Shown piece by piece: positions 1-10,400 of a stretch of 64,000 nt of DNA. The translations under genes and the position numbers were made by a program. Source of the DNA: Favolaschia claudopus (lineage: Eukaryota > Basidiomycota > Agaricomycetes > Agaricales > Mycenaceae); the NCBI GenBank assembly GCA_037176885.1, contig JAWWNJ010000008.1, forward strand, positions 248,001 to 312,000, given 5' to 3'. Below the pieces are notes generated by a model. It made no database searches. It saw nothing but the letters and a program-made list of their open reading frames with translations, and was not told where the DNA came from. Within the stretch, counting starts at the first letter, position 1. Each line of letters opens with the position of its first letter.

Positions 1-2
1 AG

Positions 3-1160
3 CGGGATCCTTTGGACCTAAATAAGCGGTACTATGCCCGCTTCAGCTCCATACCTTTGAATGAACGGGAGTCGAGGTATTCTCAGCCCAAGCGGGAATT
101 GTTTGGCTTGAAGAGGGCGCTAGACCACATGCAATACTGGCTGTTGGGCTGCCGCAAGCTGGTCGTCGAGACCGACGCTCAGTACCTCAAAGGCATGTTG
201 GATCACCCGGGAATGGGACCCAACACTACGATCAACCGCTGGATCGAGGAGATCTTAATGTTTCATTTCACTCTGAAGCATGTACCGGGCAAGACTTTCG
301 GGCCAGATGGACTCTCCCGCCGGCGTATTCAGCCGGGGGATCCAGAGTATGATCACCCAGAAGACGAGTTCGATAATAACGAGCCGCCGGGTCTTCATCC
401 TGAAAGTAGTGCTTGGCCGCCTCTCAAGAATTTCGAGGATTTCAAGCACGATATTGACACCCGAGGTGGATATATGGTAGCTGAATTGGCGGGAGATGAG
501 GCTCAGTCAGCCTCTGACTTCGAAAACGACGCTGAACAGGCGTGGGCTTACACCCGCCTTAGTAAAGAATACATTTTCGAGGTCTTCTCTCAGTCAAAGG
601 GGGACGACAAGCCAGCAGGCGAGCCGCTGATCCCTGACCTCGAATTGAAGTACGACCCGACGAAGCGGGAACCGTATTCTGAAGACCAACGATCGGTAGC
701 GGCGAAGCTAGCGGACGAGCGGCTGCTCCTCATGAAGGAATGGCGGCGGAACACCCTGGCTCGCCCGGATGGCATGAACGACAAAGAGTATAAAGCCTTC
801 CTGCGATTCGCCACCGGCTTCTTCGAGGATGCAGATGGAAAACTCTATCATAAATCCACGACGGGGAGCGCACATCAGTTGGTGGTGGACAAAGAACACC
901 GAATGTATATGATGCGAGCGGCTCATGATAGCCTAGCTCATCGCGGCGTCTTTGCTACCAAATCCTTGATAGAAATGCGCTTCTGGTGGCCTGAGATGGA
1001 GCGGGATGTCACTTGGTACATTAAGACTTGCGAATTGTGTCAATTGAGGCAAAGGACTTTATTGAAGATCCCGCCCGTTGTCACCTCATACCCCTTCGCT
1101 CTTCCAGGTGGTACACGTCGACGTGATGGTCGTTGGTACTCCTTCCAACGGCTTCAATAA
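3..1160 (+). CDS. Ty3/gypsy pol fragment: RNase H and integrase zinc-binding (H2C2) domain, 5'-partial
   Basis: This is the C-terminal part of a Ty3/gypsy polyprotein, open at the window edge. RNase H sequence comes first (residues around 'LFGLKRALDHMQYWL', then 'VETDAQYLKGML' and the 'HVPGKTFGPDGLSRR' tail typical of Ty3 RNase H). A linker of roughly 170 residues follows, then the integrase HHCC zinc finger (H...H in 'HRMYMMRAAHDSLAHRG', C-x2-C in 'CELC'). The meaningful homology ends at about 1080-1090, where the integrase core continues in the next frame; the last codons to 1160 are probably not translated in this frame in an active element. The product would degrade RNA in RNA:DNA hybrids and begin the integrase domain. 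It is truncated only by the window edge on the left. Confidence 0.85.
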   Translation, partial: RDPLDLNKRYYARFSSIPLNERESRYSQPKRELFGLKRALDHMQYWLLGCRKLVVETDAQYLKGMLDHPGMGPNTTINRWIEEILMFHFTLKHVPGKTFGPDGLSRRRIQPGDPEYDHPEDEFDNNEPPGLHPESSAWPPLKNFEDFKHDIDTRGGYMVAELAGDEAQSASDFENDAEQAWAYTRLSKEYIFEVFSQSKGDDKPAGEPLIPDLELKYDPTKREPYSEDQRSVAAKLADERLLLMKEWRRNTLARPDGMNDKEYKAFLRFATGFFEDADGKLYHKSTTGSAHQLVVDKEHRMYMMRAAHDSLAHRGVFATKSLIEMRFWWPEMERDVTWYIKTCELCQLRQRTLLKIPPVVTSYPFALPGGTRRRDGRWYSFQRLQ

Positions 1161-2244
1161 AATTGTCGACGCCCGCTGCTCTCTCAGCAGCTACATAGAA
1201 GCGCGGCCGATAAAGAACGAGAATGCCAGAACGTTGGCCTTGTTCTTACTGGAAGATGTGATTTGTAGGTGGGGTTGCCCGGAGGAACTGGTGACAGATA
1301 ATGCGCCGGCCTTCCTAGCGGCCGTAGCCTACCTTGAGTCTAAATACGGCATAAGGAATATTAGAGTTTCGCCGTATAATTCTCAAGCCAACGGGAAAGT
1401 CGAAAATGGGCACTTCTCGATGAGGCAATCCTTATGGAAAGCTACTGGCGGGAATCCCAGCAAGTGGTACTGGTTCTTCCCGCAGATGTTGTGGGCTGAC
1501 CGGGTCACTATTCGACGAGGAACGGGCTGTTCACCCTACTTTATGGTAACGGGCGCACATCCAATCCTCCCGCTGGATATAGAAGAAGCGACTTGGCTAG
1601 TGCATCTGCCCGGCAGGACTCTAACGACCGCTGAGTTAATCGGCTATCGAGCCCAGGCTCTGGCTAAGCACGCCACTCACGTCGAACAGATGAGGGAGCG
1701 GGTCACCGACGAGAAACGAGCGAATCTGCGCCGGTATGAGATAGCACATAAACATACTATCGAAGATTACCATTTCGAGCCGGGAGACTTGGTGCTCATC
1801 AGGAATACGACCGTCGAGAAGTCGCTGAATACGAAGATGGCCGCCAGATACCTGGGACCAGTAATTATCATCCGGCGTACGAAAGGTGGAAGTTATATCG
1901 TAGCGGAGATGGACGGCTCTGTCTTTCAATCGAAGATTGCTCAGTTCAGAGTGGTCCCCTTCGAGCAGCGGCGCTCTATCAAGCTGCCCGCTGACATTCA
2001 CGACTTAATCGACCTCTCGGCAGAGACGCTAGAAAAGATGGTCCAGGAGGAAGACGGTTATTCTGGAGATGACTTCCAATTCGGGAATGTGAGGTTAACC
2101 CCCAGCGGGACGGCTGACGAAGAGCCGGCTCTGCAGGAGGCCTTGCCCGAGGAAGAAGAAGAGGAAGAGGAACCTGACACGGATGAGCCGCTGCCTTTCA
2201 AACGGAAGACTCGTTCTGCCACGAAAGCCGCTGCGCGGAAATGA
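1078..2244 (+). CDS. Ty3/gypsy integrase catalytic core and GPY/F-like C-terminal domain, shifted +1 relative to upstream pol
   Basis: This is the DDE integrase core of the same retroelement. The three catalytic acids are visible in 'HVDVM', 'VTDNAP' and 'GKVENGH', with family-typical spacing. A GPY/F-type module follows ('ARYLGPVIIIRRTKGG'), then a long acidic tail with an eight-glutamate run (about 2153-2176) and a basic end 'FKRKTRSATKAAARK'. No chromodomain is visible. The frame lies one base after that of the RNase H/zinc-finger part, so pol is split near 1080-1090. Either an indel has inactivated the copy or the element uses a frameshift. The annotated start is only the first open codon, not a real start. 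Confidence 0.85.
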   Translation: MSPHTPSLFQVVHVDVMVVGTPSNGFNKIVDARCSLSSYIEARPIKNENARTLALFLLEDVICRWGCPEELVTDNAPAFLAAVAYLESKYGIRNIRVSPYNSQANGKVENGHFSMRQSLWKATGGNPSKWYWFFPQMLWADRVTIRRGTGCSPYFMVTGAHPILPLDIEEATWLVHLPGRTLTTAELIGYRAQALAKHATHVEQMRERVTDEKRANLRRYEIAHKHTIEDYHFEPGDLVLIRNTTVEKSLNTKMAARYLGPVIIIRRTKGGSYIVAEMDGSVFQSKIAQFRVVPFEQRRSIKLPADIHDLIDLSAETLEKMVQEEDGYSGDDFQFGNVRLTPSGTADEEPALQEALPEEEEEEEEPDTDEPLPFKRKTRSATKAAARK

Positions 2245-2466
2245 ATTACTGCTACGATATCTACGTTACATTTTGAAACGGGATTCGAAGTCCTTGAGTA
2301 ATTGTATTGTCTGCATCTCCCGCCAGTGCGCTGCGAACAGGTTGCGCACCCGGGGAGTGTGTGGCGGCCAGCAGAAGGATGAGCCGTGAGGTGTCCGAAA
2401 CGATTGAGCCAGTACCGAGGATTCTGAAGAAAGGGGGACCCGCTGGGGGAGCTCTTTAGGAACGAG

Positions 2467-3708
2467 TCAGGGAACATGAGCATCGACGCCGGCAGAGGAG
2501 GACTCGGGGAAGTCGCGAAGGCGAGCCGAGATCTTCTCTCCTTCGTCGAGGAGCTGCTCGCGCCGGGCCAGAGAGCTACGAAGGTTCTCGTGGATGACCG
2601 CCAGCTCGACCATGATGAAATACATCCGCTTGCGCAAGGCAAGGTGGTTGCTCATGAACTCGGTACCCATCTCGACGACGCTAGCGGCCTCATCGACAAC
2701 AGCACCTGAAGCGGGTGCCGAAGCGTAAAACTCAGCCGTTGCTGTAATAACATTCAGCGGGAAACCACTGACAATGGACGGGAAACTCACCGTTGGTGAG
2801 GAAGGAGTCCTCGTGGAACGGGACGTTGTCGATGCGAGCGCGCTTGTTGCCTTTGCCCTTCTTAGCGGGGGCCGGGCTATGCTGAAAGATTGAAATGAAC
2901 GACAGAAGCTAAAGCAGAAATAACGTGCGACTTACAGCGCGCGCACCCTTCTTGCCCGCCATGGCTGATTTAGCCTTGGGACCGGTAGGGGGAGCCTTGG
3001 GAGCGGGGAGATGCTCATCGTCAACGAGCATCTGGGTAAACAAACACCCAACGGCGATGATAGAAGTGTCAATCGTCAGCTCTACACAGGCCAGCTGTTA
3101 AACTGAAAGAACGAACCTCGTCAGCACCGATGGTGGTGAGAGCGGGCGATGGAGCACGAACGGTGCCTTCGTCCTCGTCCTCAGACTCAGGTTCACCCTG
3201 GGACCGCCCGCGAGTACTCTTCTAGCGGGGGATGGTTGTGAGTCAATGGTGAGCACGACAATAAAAGTCAGTGAAACCGACCCGGGTCCCCTTGGAAGAA
3301 GAAACGGTGGAGACGGGCGGGATCGCCTTCTTGGAACGGTCTTCGTGAATGGCCTTGGTGATCCGCCGCAGGGCATCGTACCCAGCGGGGAAGGTCACGT
3401 CCCGTTTACCATCCGGGTCGTACAAGGAGTGGTAATATTCACGCGAGGTGAAGATTGCCTCACGAAGAACCGCGCTCTTGTCTTCCAAAATGAAAGGCAT
3501 GAGCGGGGGAAGGCGCGCCTACGAACGAAAGAATAATGTTAACAAAACGAGACTGGTCAATGTAGCCGGCGGCTCTTACGAGAATCTCGGCGACGTCCTT
3601 GAGCTGGTTTTTACGAGACTCGGGCGGCGAATACTTGACGAGGTTGGCGGCAACGTCCATAGCCTTGAGGAAATCGGCTTTGGCGGTGTTGTAATCGTTT
3701 TGAGACAT
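2467..3708 (-). CDS. Antisense cassette gene A: 310-residue acidic/basic coiled protein of unknown function
   Basis: I did not recognise a named family. Six exons join in phase: 3708-3580, 3518-3282, 3221-3117, 3031-2936, 2881-2791 and 2741-2467, all GT-AG, ending in TGA. The N-terminal part is helical ('NTAKADFLKAMDVAANLV'). The middle carries an acidic stretch ('EPESEDEDEG') and a lysine/arginine-rich nuclear-signal-like stretch ('KKGKGNKRARIDN'). The C-terminal ~70 residues look like a coiled coil ('LALRKRMYFIMVELAVIHENL', then 'RREQLLDEGEKISARL'). It is the last gene of the antisense cassette and lies tail-to-tail with the integrase 222 bases away. It has no zinc cluster, unlike its four neighbours. 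A nuclear structural or partner role is only inference. The reading frame is uninterrupted, although the adjacent pol is frame-shifted. Confidence 0.6.
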
Positions 3709-4128
3709 TTTGGAGGAAGCAGAGTAAAGACAGTAGACGAGGCTGGGGGTATACCCGTCCGCCCGCTGCTTCTTATACTCGAGCGGCCGTAATTAACGCC
3801 GTAAGGATAATTTGGACGAAATCTGGTCAACGGCCGAACTTGGATTACCATTTATGGTAGATGCACCCGCCGGTGGCGCAGAAATTTATTTCAAACGCAC
3901 CCTGATCGTTCCGTGGCACGAAAATTTGCTGCCGGGGAACCTGAATTTCCTCTGATCGATCAACTGGGGACAGTTGAGATTTCTGAAAGGGGGAGAGGTG
4001 GGTCACCTAGCACGTCATTTGAGGGCAGCGGGCACATCTTTACCAAGAAATAAATGTTTCCAAGGCCTCACATGGGGCGGGAGCGTGTGTTATCGGAACG
4101 AACTATCCGAAAGTACATGTGCCTGTAT
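3709..4128. other. Intergenic stretch of the antisense cassette with purine-rich tract
   Basis: No coding region is visible. The stretch holds a 'TGAAAGGGGGAGAG' purine tract near 3981-3994 that resembles a retroelement polypurine tract, and AGCGGG-type words at 3762 and 4027. It should contain the promoter of cassette gene A and the 3' end of gene B. Confidence 0.5.
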
Positions 4129-4757
4129 CTACACTGCCCGCATCCTAGCCGGAAGATCCAGGAAAAGATTATTGGCGAGAACGTCTAACCGCTCGCGGAT
4201 AACAGCAACATACGCAGCCGGGAGATTAGCCGTTTTGGCCTCCTGAAGAAGATGGAAAACCAAGCGGGCCTCGAAGTAAAAAGACAGCCGTTGAGCTGCC
4301 TCTGCGACGTTCCGCCCGACGATTACAGAATGGTATTGCTGCCAGAATGGGAACTGCGCCAGGGTCCCCTCATGAAGGACGTCCCAAGCAGCTAGCTGTT
4401 CCTTCGTAGCCGCTAGAAGCGAGCGGGGAATCAGTTGTGGCGCAACAGATAAGAAAGAAGTCGTCACTTACGATCGGGACCCTCTTTGAAACGGTGCCGG
4501 CGGGCAGCAATTTCATCGGCCAGCTCAGCGGTCTGGGTGTACGAGCAGTTGTGCTTCAGCAAGTAACAGCGGGTGCACGGCGCTCCCCACTCAGTAAACT
4601 CGCAATGAGAACGGGCGTTGAGGCACGCAGAGCATACCCGGCCAGGCTGCCGAATGATGAGGAATTACCCGAGGCAAAATGTTCAGGAACGTACATAGTA
4701 CTCCCTGAGCGGGCCGACGGGGTCATTCGGGAAGAGTGGATGTTCCAGCAAAGACAT
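4129..4757 (-). CDS. Antisense cassette gene B: compact Zn(II)2Cys6 protein (173 aa)
   Basis: Three exons join in phase: 4757-4695 (21 codons), 4646-4472 and 4412-4129. Exon 2 opens with proline and carries a textbook binuclear zinc cluster of the Gal4 class, C-x2-C-x6-C-x8-C-x2-C-x6-C ('CSACLNARSHC' then 'CTRCYLLKHNC'), with an 'EFTEWG' linker between the halves. Known Zn2Cys6 domains bind DNA, usually CGG/CCG-type half sites. The remaining ~95 residues are helical, but I see no fungal-specific transcription factor middle-homology region, and the protein is far shorter than typical Zn2Cys6 regulators (500-900 aa). The start was chosen because it gives the same exon layout as genes C and D; an AT-rich TATA-like 'ATATTTAA' lies about 50 bases upstream. 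A regulator of the element itself is inference. Confidence 0.7.
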
Positions 4758-5040
4758 GAGTAGACGACTGAAGCAAATGGGACCTTCCCGCCAGCTTAAA
4801 TATCTCTCTGAGACCTGGCGGGAGACCCAAAAACAGAGAGATCGACAGCGGGACTCATTGCACCCGATGCTCCCGGAAGATCCGCAATACATGTGGAATA
4901 TCCAACGAGGTGCTGAGCTCCCGCTGGGCAAAAACACGAGGAAGCTTTGGTTTCTAAGAAGCCTTCCTAATCGGGCAGCTTGAAACAGAGTTTTAAAGAT
5001 GCAAGTTCGTTTGACAGTGGGAATATATTTCCTACTACGC

Positions 5041-5712
5041 TTACGGCCCGATGAACATGACGGGCGGGAGCCTTGCGCCGGACTGGAGGGCTACAGCGTC
5101 TAACCTATCCCGGAGGAGATCTACAATTTCCTTTCGTACGCCCGCCCCCTTCGCGTCAAACCACAGTCCGTACAAGAAGCGTAGCTGGCCAAACCCAAGG
5201 GTGCCGAGCATGGACCTGGCGGCGAGGATGGTGCAAGTACGCACGTCAATGTACCTCTTCTCGTCGAGTCGGGCACCGGCAGCCCGGGCGTACCAGTCAA
5301 ACTGAGCGATCCGTCCGGCGGAGGGAGCTAAAATTCACTAAGGCCCCCGCTGGGAGGTATAAAGATAGAAAGCAGACTTACCTGGCCGAGAGGCTAGGAG
5401 AGTGTCGCGACGACGACTGTTCTCGGCCTGCCAGACGGACTTCTTAGTGTAGCAGCACAAGGCGGCGCGGCCTATGAACATGCAGCTGAGGCAGGCTTCA
5501 CCCCACTGAATCCAGATGCAATGGCGGTAGTTCTTGAGGCAGCACTGGCATTCGTACTCCGGCTAAGAAGAGGCACCCGTCAGCGGGAGAGCACTGAGAA
5601 AGAACGAAAGACCCACAAACTGAGCTTGAAGTACGAGCTGGTACTCTGAGGGACCGGTGAGGCTCCTAAAGCGTTCTGAGTAAAAAGTCGCTGCCAAAGA
5701 AAAGGCGGGCAT
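5041..5712 (-). CDS. Antisense cassette gene C: compact Zn(II)2Cys6 protein (187 aa)
   Basis: Exons 5712-5617, 5562-5382 and 5327-5041 join in phase and end in TAA. Exon 1 (32 codons) is followed by exon 2, starting with proline and carrying the cluster C-x2-C-x6-C-x8-C-x2-C-x8-C ('CQCCLKNYRHC', linker 'IWIQWG', then 'CLSC' and 'LCC'). The intron order, the position of the cluster and the W-G linker match genes B and D, so these are paralogues. A C-terminal helical part contains 'RKEIVDLLRDRLDAVAL'. A TATAA on the minus strand lies about 35 bases before the ATG. Both introns contain the AGCGGG/CCCGCT word. The first intron uses a GTGGGT donor, the only in-phase choice. DNA binding is inferred from the cluster. 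Confidence 0.65.
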
Positions 5713-5884
5713 CGCTCGAAGGACTCGCTGGGCACCGGCCGCTATAAGTAAATCCTATAGCCGACGGGTGAGTACCACCGGCTACCGGACCAAAAGCTCA
5801 GAAGGAATCAGACATCACGATAACGGCTTGCGACCGGGCAAAGAGATTTATTTGACCCTAACGGGGAAAAGCTACTAGCCTGGG

Positions 5885-6627
5885 TTACCGCTCGAAGGTC
5901 TGGCGGCGCGTGCCTTGGGCCAAGGGCACGACGGTCGGAACATTAGAGTCCCGTCGCCTGATATCATGGAGCAGGATAGCTGCGTCGACGTCGCACTGGG
6001 CATGGATCGAGCGATCCTGGGTACGCCACTCGCGTAAAACTCGAGATAGGATGTTGTAGAAATACAGCCGCCGGCTGGAGTGAGCGGCGTGGTTTAGGTC
6101 GTGAGCAATGTCCCAGTCACGAAGGTCACCAGCAAATTCCTCCCGCCGACGCAAGAAGTCAGCGGGCTCACCGTCCACCGAGCCTATAAACATATCGGGG
6201 CTTAAGCCGCCGAGGCGCAAGTGGTACCAGAGTTCGAGGAATGCAAGGTCGTACAAAGTGCCGCCTGAATGGAATAAGAAAGATGAGAATTCGAAGAGCG
6301 GCAGGACTTACCGCTGCGATAGATGAAAAGTGTCGGAAAGGTTGAAGACGGATAGGTATACTTGAACCAATCCACCCCGGCGAACAAGCATTTGGGGACC
6401 TTCGCCTCCCTGCACCGAGTGCACTTTGAGCCCCAGTGAAGAAATTCACAGTCTTCGCCGGCGTCACTACAAGGCGTGCAGACGAGATTTGGCTAGCGGC
6501 TGGTTGGACTTGACGCAGAAATGTGTTGAGGACAGCCTACCACAGTATAGATCTTGCGCACAAAGTCTTGACTGACCACCGGGAAGAAATGGTAGTCGAT
6601 TAAGACTTCACCTACGGGCTGGGGCAT
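5885..6627 (-). CDS. Antisense cassette gene D: compact Zn(II)2Cys6 protein (215 aa)
   Basis: Exons 6627-6541 (29 codons), 6492-6312 and 6264-5885 join in phase and end in TAA. Exon 2 again starts with proline and holds C-x2-C-x6-C-x8-C-x2-C-x7-C ('CTPCSDAGEDC', linker 'EFLHWG', 'CTRC', final Cys in 'VPKC'). The C-terminal ~125 residues are rich in helix-forming and charged residues ('RRREEFAGDLRDWDIAHDL'). The three-exon layout is shared with genes B and C. The protein lacks the long effector part of classical Zn2Cys6 activators, so it may act as a DNA-binding adaptor or repressor; this is inference. Confidence 0.7.
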
Positions 6628-7418
6628 GATAATGAAGGAAAGAGATGATTTGATTGGCCATCTACCCCTATCGACTACAAGTACGGTAGCGGGCAGCTCG
6701 GGCCGCCGGGCCAGTCCTACTCTACGTTATCACTCTTACGAGGCCAGCGGGAGAAATAAGGAACGAGCCACCCGGTGGAGCCCGAGGACAGCCGCTGTCA
6801 GCTGGATGAGATGCCGCGGGCAATCCCCGCCATCTGATGACCCCGGTGATAAGCACCGTTGCCGCTCGGCATGTTGAAAAAACTCAGAAGTTCAATGTCC
6901 AGCTCGCTCTTTAAGACGTACTCGGCCGACGGGCGCAGCACTTAGCCAGATTCTCTCGCTTCAGACTCTTACAAATCACATAGAGGCTCTAGCCGGGGAC
7001 TCTGACTTTGGAACTCAGACAGAACTTAGAAGTTGGATCACACATGAAAAGAGAGCATCGTAAAAGCTTTTATTTTTAGTTTCATCGGCTCTTTGGCCGG
7101 TACACGATGCTCTACTACTACTATGGGGCATTTGATTTTTATTGGGGGTCATGGCGGGTGGAATTCCACCAGGCCATGACAAGTTCGCATCTAGCGGGAT
7201 TATGGGACCCGTACCCGTAGCTTTTGATGATATTGGGGGCCGCTCGGCCCCCGCGATTGTGAATACAGAAAAATTTCTAGAAAGAAGTCAGCAAGAAGTC
7301 GAAGACAGCGGGAGGTCGGGCGAATTGCTTACTTGCCGCCCGCCCACCCACGAGGAAAGGCTGTAAGATGGTCAGCGGGAAGATAAAGACTCAAGAAAGG
7401 GGGAGTGTGCTTACCCGC
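6628..7418. other. Non-coding stretch with several perfect hairpins
   Basis: No convincing coding region. Visible structure: arms AGAGCATCG/CGATGCTCT at 7052-7060 and 7105-7113; a long palindromic hairpin at 7148-7180 (8-bp outer arms around a perfect 14-bp GGTGGAATTCCACC palindrome); and an 8-bp GC-rich hairpin with a two-base loop at 7235-7252. AGCGGG words occur at 6688, 6746, 7193, 7307 and 7374, and a purine tract AAGAAAGGGGGAG near 7393. Confidence 0.6.
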
Positions 7419-10400
7419 TCAGCTCTCGACCGCGTCGTCGCCCGAAGGAGCAGGATGATCGGGAAGATGGACATCCACATCTTCCTCGCCCACTGCATCG
7501 TCTTCTGGCCCAAGGTCCTCCTCGCCGCTGGCTGCGAAATCGGCAGTCCCGGGGATTTGGACTTCCTCGAGATCGCTGTCGTCTTCCTCGTCGGCTTCAC
7601 CCTGGACGCTGCCGCGTACCTCGGCCTCGCTGGACTCCTCGCCGCTGGACTCGTCCTGTGCAAACGACTCAGCTAAGAAGTCGTCGAAAGCGGGTGCACC
7701 CACCTCGCCGGACTCTCCTTCCTCTTCGTCGCTAGACGAAGGGATGGGCGGATCGACTGCCCGCTGTTTGCCCTTCGGGCGCTTTTCAGGAGTCGGCGGG
7801 CGGGAGATGTCCATGGCTAGCGGGGAAGATTGACTTTAGCAATGAATACAGAAAGAAGAAATAAAAATTTTGGACGTACGGTCGTCCGGGGCCTCGCCCA
7901 TGTCTTCCTCTTGGGAAGTGGGGTCGGGCTTGAACTCGTCGTCGGCGTCGTCGTGAACCACGGAAGATGATTTCACCTTCCCGCTGGACTTGCCTTTGCG
8001 CTTCGGCTCTGGTGGCGGCGGGTCGGGGATCTCGAAGAACGTGCCCTTGCGGTACAACATCTTGAAGAAGCCGGGAACGCTCTTGTGCTCCCAGCTGTAA
8101 GGCAAGGTGTTGCCGTCCTCGTCGTTCGGGTCGAGATTGACCGGGCCTTTGCCGTCTGTGAAAAGGCGTTGACGGACCTTCGAGCCGTCGGGGATTTCTT
8201 CAGCGGCGTCCTCTCCCTTCAAGTCGTGGAAGAGGTCCACGCAGTCCTCCGGCTAGGGAATAAGGAGGGTCAGCGGCCCAGAAAGAAAATAAAGTAAAGG
8301 AAGAAAACTCACCTGCACTTCGACCCACTGTGTCGGCATCGAGAGCTCAGGCTCGGCCGGGATGAGGTAGAAGGCGAGCGGGACGTTCTGGTCCTGGCGG
8401 TCCTTGGCTTCGTAGAAGGCGTAGGCGTCCGTGAAGCCGGGGATGGGGACTTCGTCGATGACCTCAGAAGGGTAGTATTGCCAGCAGCGGTTCGACGTGA
8501 TCGTCGAGGCGGCGGTCAGCCCCTGGGTCATGGCGATGCGCAAGACCTGGTCCATATTCTGCTCCTGCTCCTCGGGGGTCTCGCCGGCGAAGCGTTTGAT
8601 GAAATCCTCCCGCTGGATCTCCCGGCGGGTGACCAAGACCGAGTGAAGCATCTTGAAGGATTTTTGGTTCAAATTCCAGCGTGCCTTTTCGAAGGCTCCT
8701 TGGATAGCGAAGCAGGTGGCGGCGGCGGCGTTGACATCGGCGTTCAAGTCGAACCACTCTGTTGAAACGGTCAGCGGGCCTAAACAGGAAAGTAGTGGTT
8801 GGCTTACCGGGCCGGGTCATCGAGGCCCACTGCTTCAGCCCGGAGCCCATGGAGCTGAGCTTTTCGCCGTCGAGGAGGAAAGTGCAGTCCTTGGTGGACT
8901 TGCGGCTGGCGCAGGCCGTGCACTCGCCAGGGACGCCGGTAGACTCGCACTTGCTACCGCAGGCAATACACCGCAAGCAGCGGGGGCCGTTCTAGACAGA
9001 AAAAGTTGAAAAAGATAAGAAAAAGAGAAAGAAACCGCCTTACATTGGCGACGTTCAGCTCGAGGTTGCCGATGAGGCTTGGGGCGGCCAAAGCGAACTG
9101 CTCCCTCTCGGCGTCGTACGGGAGGTCCTGGCGGCGGGCGGCTTGAGGATAGTTGGTGAACAGCTTGTTCACGACATCCTTGTTCGGCACCTTGAACTCG
9201 CCCTCGGGGCGGGGCTTGTTCTTCTTCTTGGTCGGCTCCATTGACCTGATGGGCTGCTCGGGGAGCTGGAGCGAAAATGTTAGTGGATGAATCCCCCGCT
9301 GATAACAACTCACCGGCTTGGCTGGCTTGATACCAACGCCCTCCAAGGCAGCGATTTGGGCGGCGCGGGTGCCCAACCCTTTGAGGGAAGGCACCGTGTC
9401 GACGGTGGCGGGCTTGGTCTTCTTGCTCTTTCGAGCAGCGGGCGGCTTGGTCTCTATCACTAAGAAAGACTTCAGCATAAGAATTTCTAAAGCGGGAGGC
9501 GGCTTCGACTCACGAATTTCGAAGTCGGGGACGGGAACGCGCTCGTCGCCGGAGCTTTGGACACTGATGACGGACTACGAAAAGTTTATTGTTAACTCTA
9601 TGTCGGCCTTACATTGGGGGCAACAGCGGGCCACAACTACCTGACTACGAGACGGGGCCTTGGCCGCTTTGCTCTTGGCCGCTTTATCCTCCTTCACCTT
9701 CTTGGAGGGAGACGACTCGGCGCCGCCCGAGGCCTTGCGCTTGGTGCCGCTGCCGCTGGCGGCTGGGGTATCGGCGGGGACCTTGATGGTCTTGGTGACT
9801 ACCTTGACCCGCTCGGGCTTTGGCTTGTCGGTGGTGGAGGCGGTGGTCTGAGTAAGATCGATCAGCCGGAAGGATGAACTTGGAAAAAGAGAGGCTTACC
9901 GTCTTTTTGAAATCCGGGAGCTTCTTGGGGCGGGGCGTCTCCTCTCCCTATAAGAAAGAATCAGAAAGGAAGAGTCGGCGGCAATGGTCACTGACCTTAG
10001 CGGAGGCCTTTCCGCTGACTTTTCCCGACTCAGCGGCCGCGGTGGCGGCTTTGCCGCTGACTTTTCCAGAGTCGCTGGGGGCCGTCGCGGCCTTGCCGCT
10101 AACTTTGCCAGATGAAGACGCAGACTAAAAGAGCGTCTAGTCAGAGTGGCCCGGGAGAGAAAAATGTCAACAAAACTCACCTGGGCGGCTTTGGTCTTTC
10201 GGTCGACGAAGAACTGAGTCGTCGGCGGCGGCGGTATGGGAAAAGCTTCCATGGTCTTGGACGGGACCGGGGGCAGGTATAGCTGAATAAACGTTCAGCG
10301 GGGGTGCGACCAAGAGGCCATATTGGCGGGACGCACCTTCTTTTGCTTGAGCTCCGTCTTGCGATAGCGGAGGGCCTGAACGTCGGGCAGGTGTTCGTCC

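Noticed and set aside
3981..3994. AAAGGGGGAG tract as the polypurine tract/start of an LTR
   Set aside because: No TG-starting repeat or change in word density follows, and gene B lies just beyond; 11554 fits better.
7391..7404. Second AAGAAAGGGGGAG tract as a polypurine tract
   Set aside because: It lies at the 3' end of gene E, inside the same AGCGGG-rich cassette, with no visible LTR.
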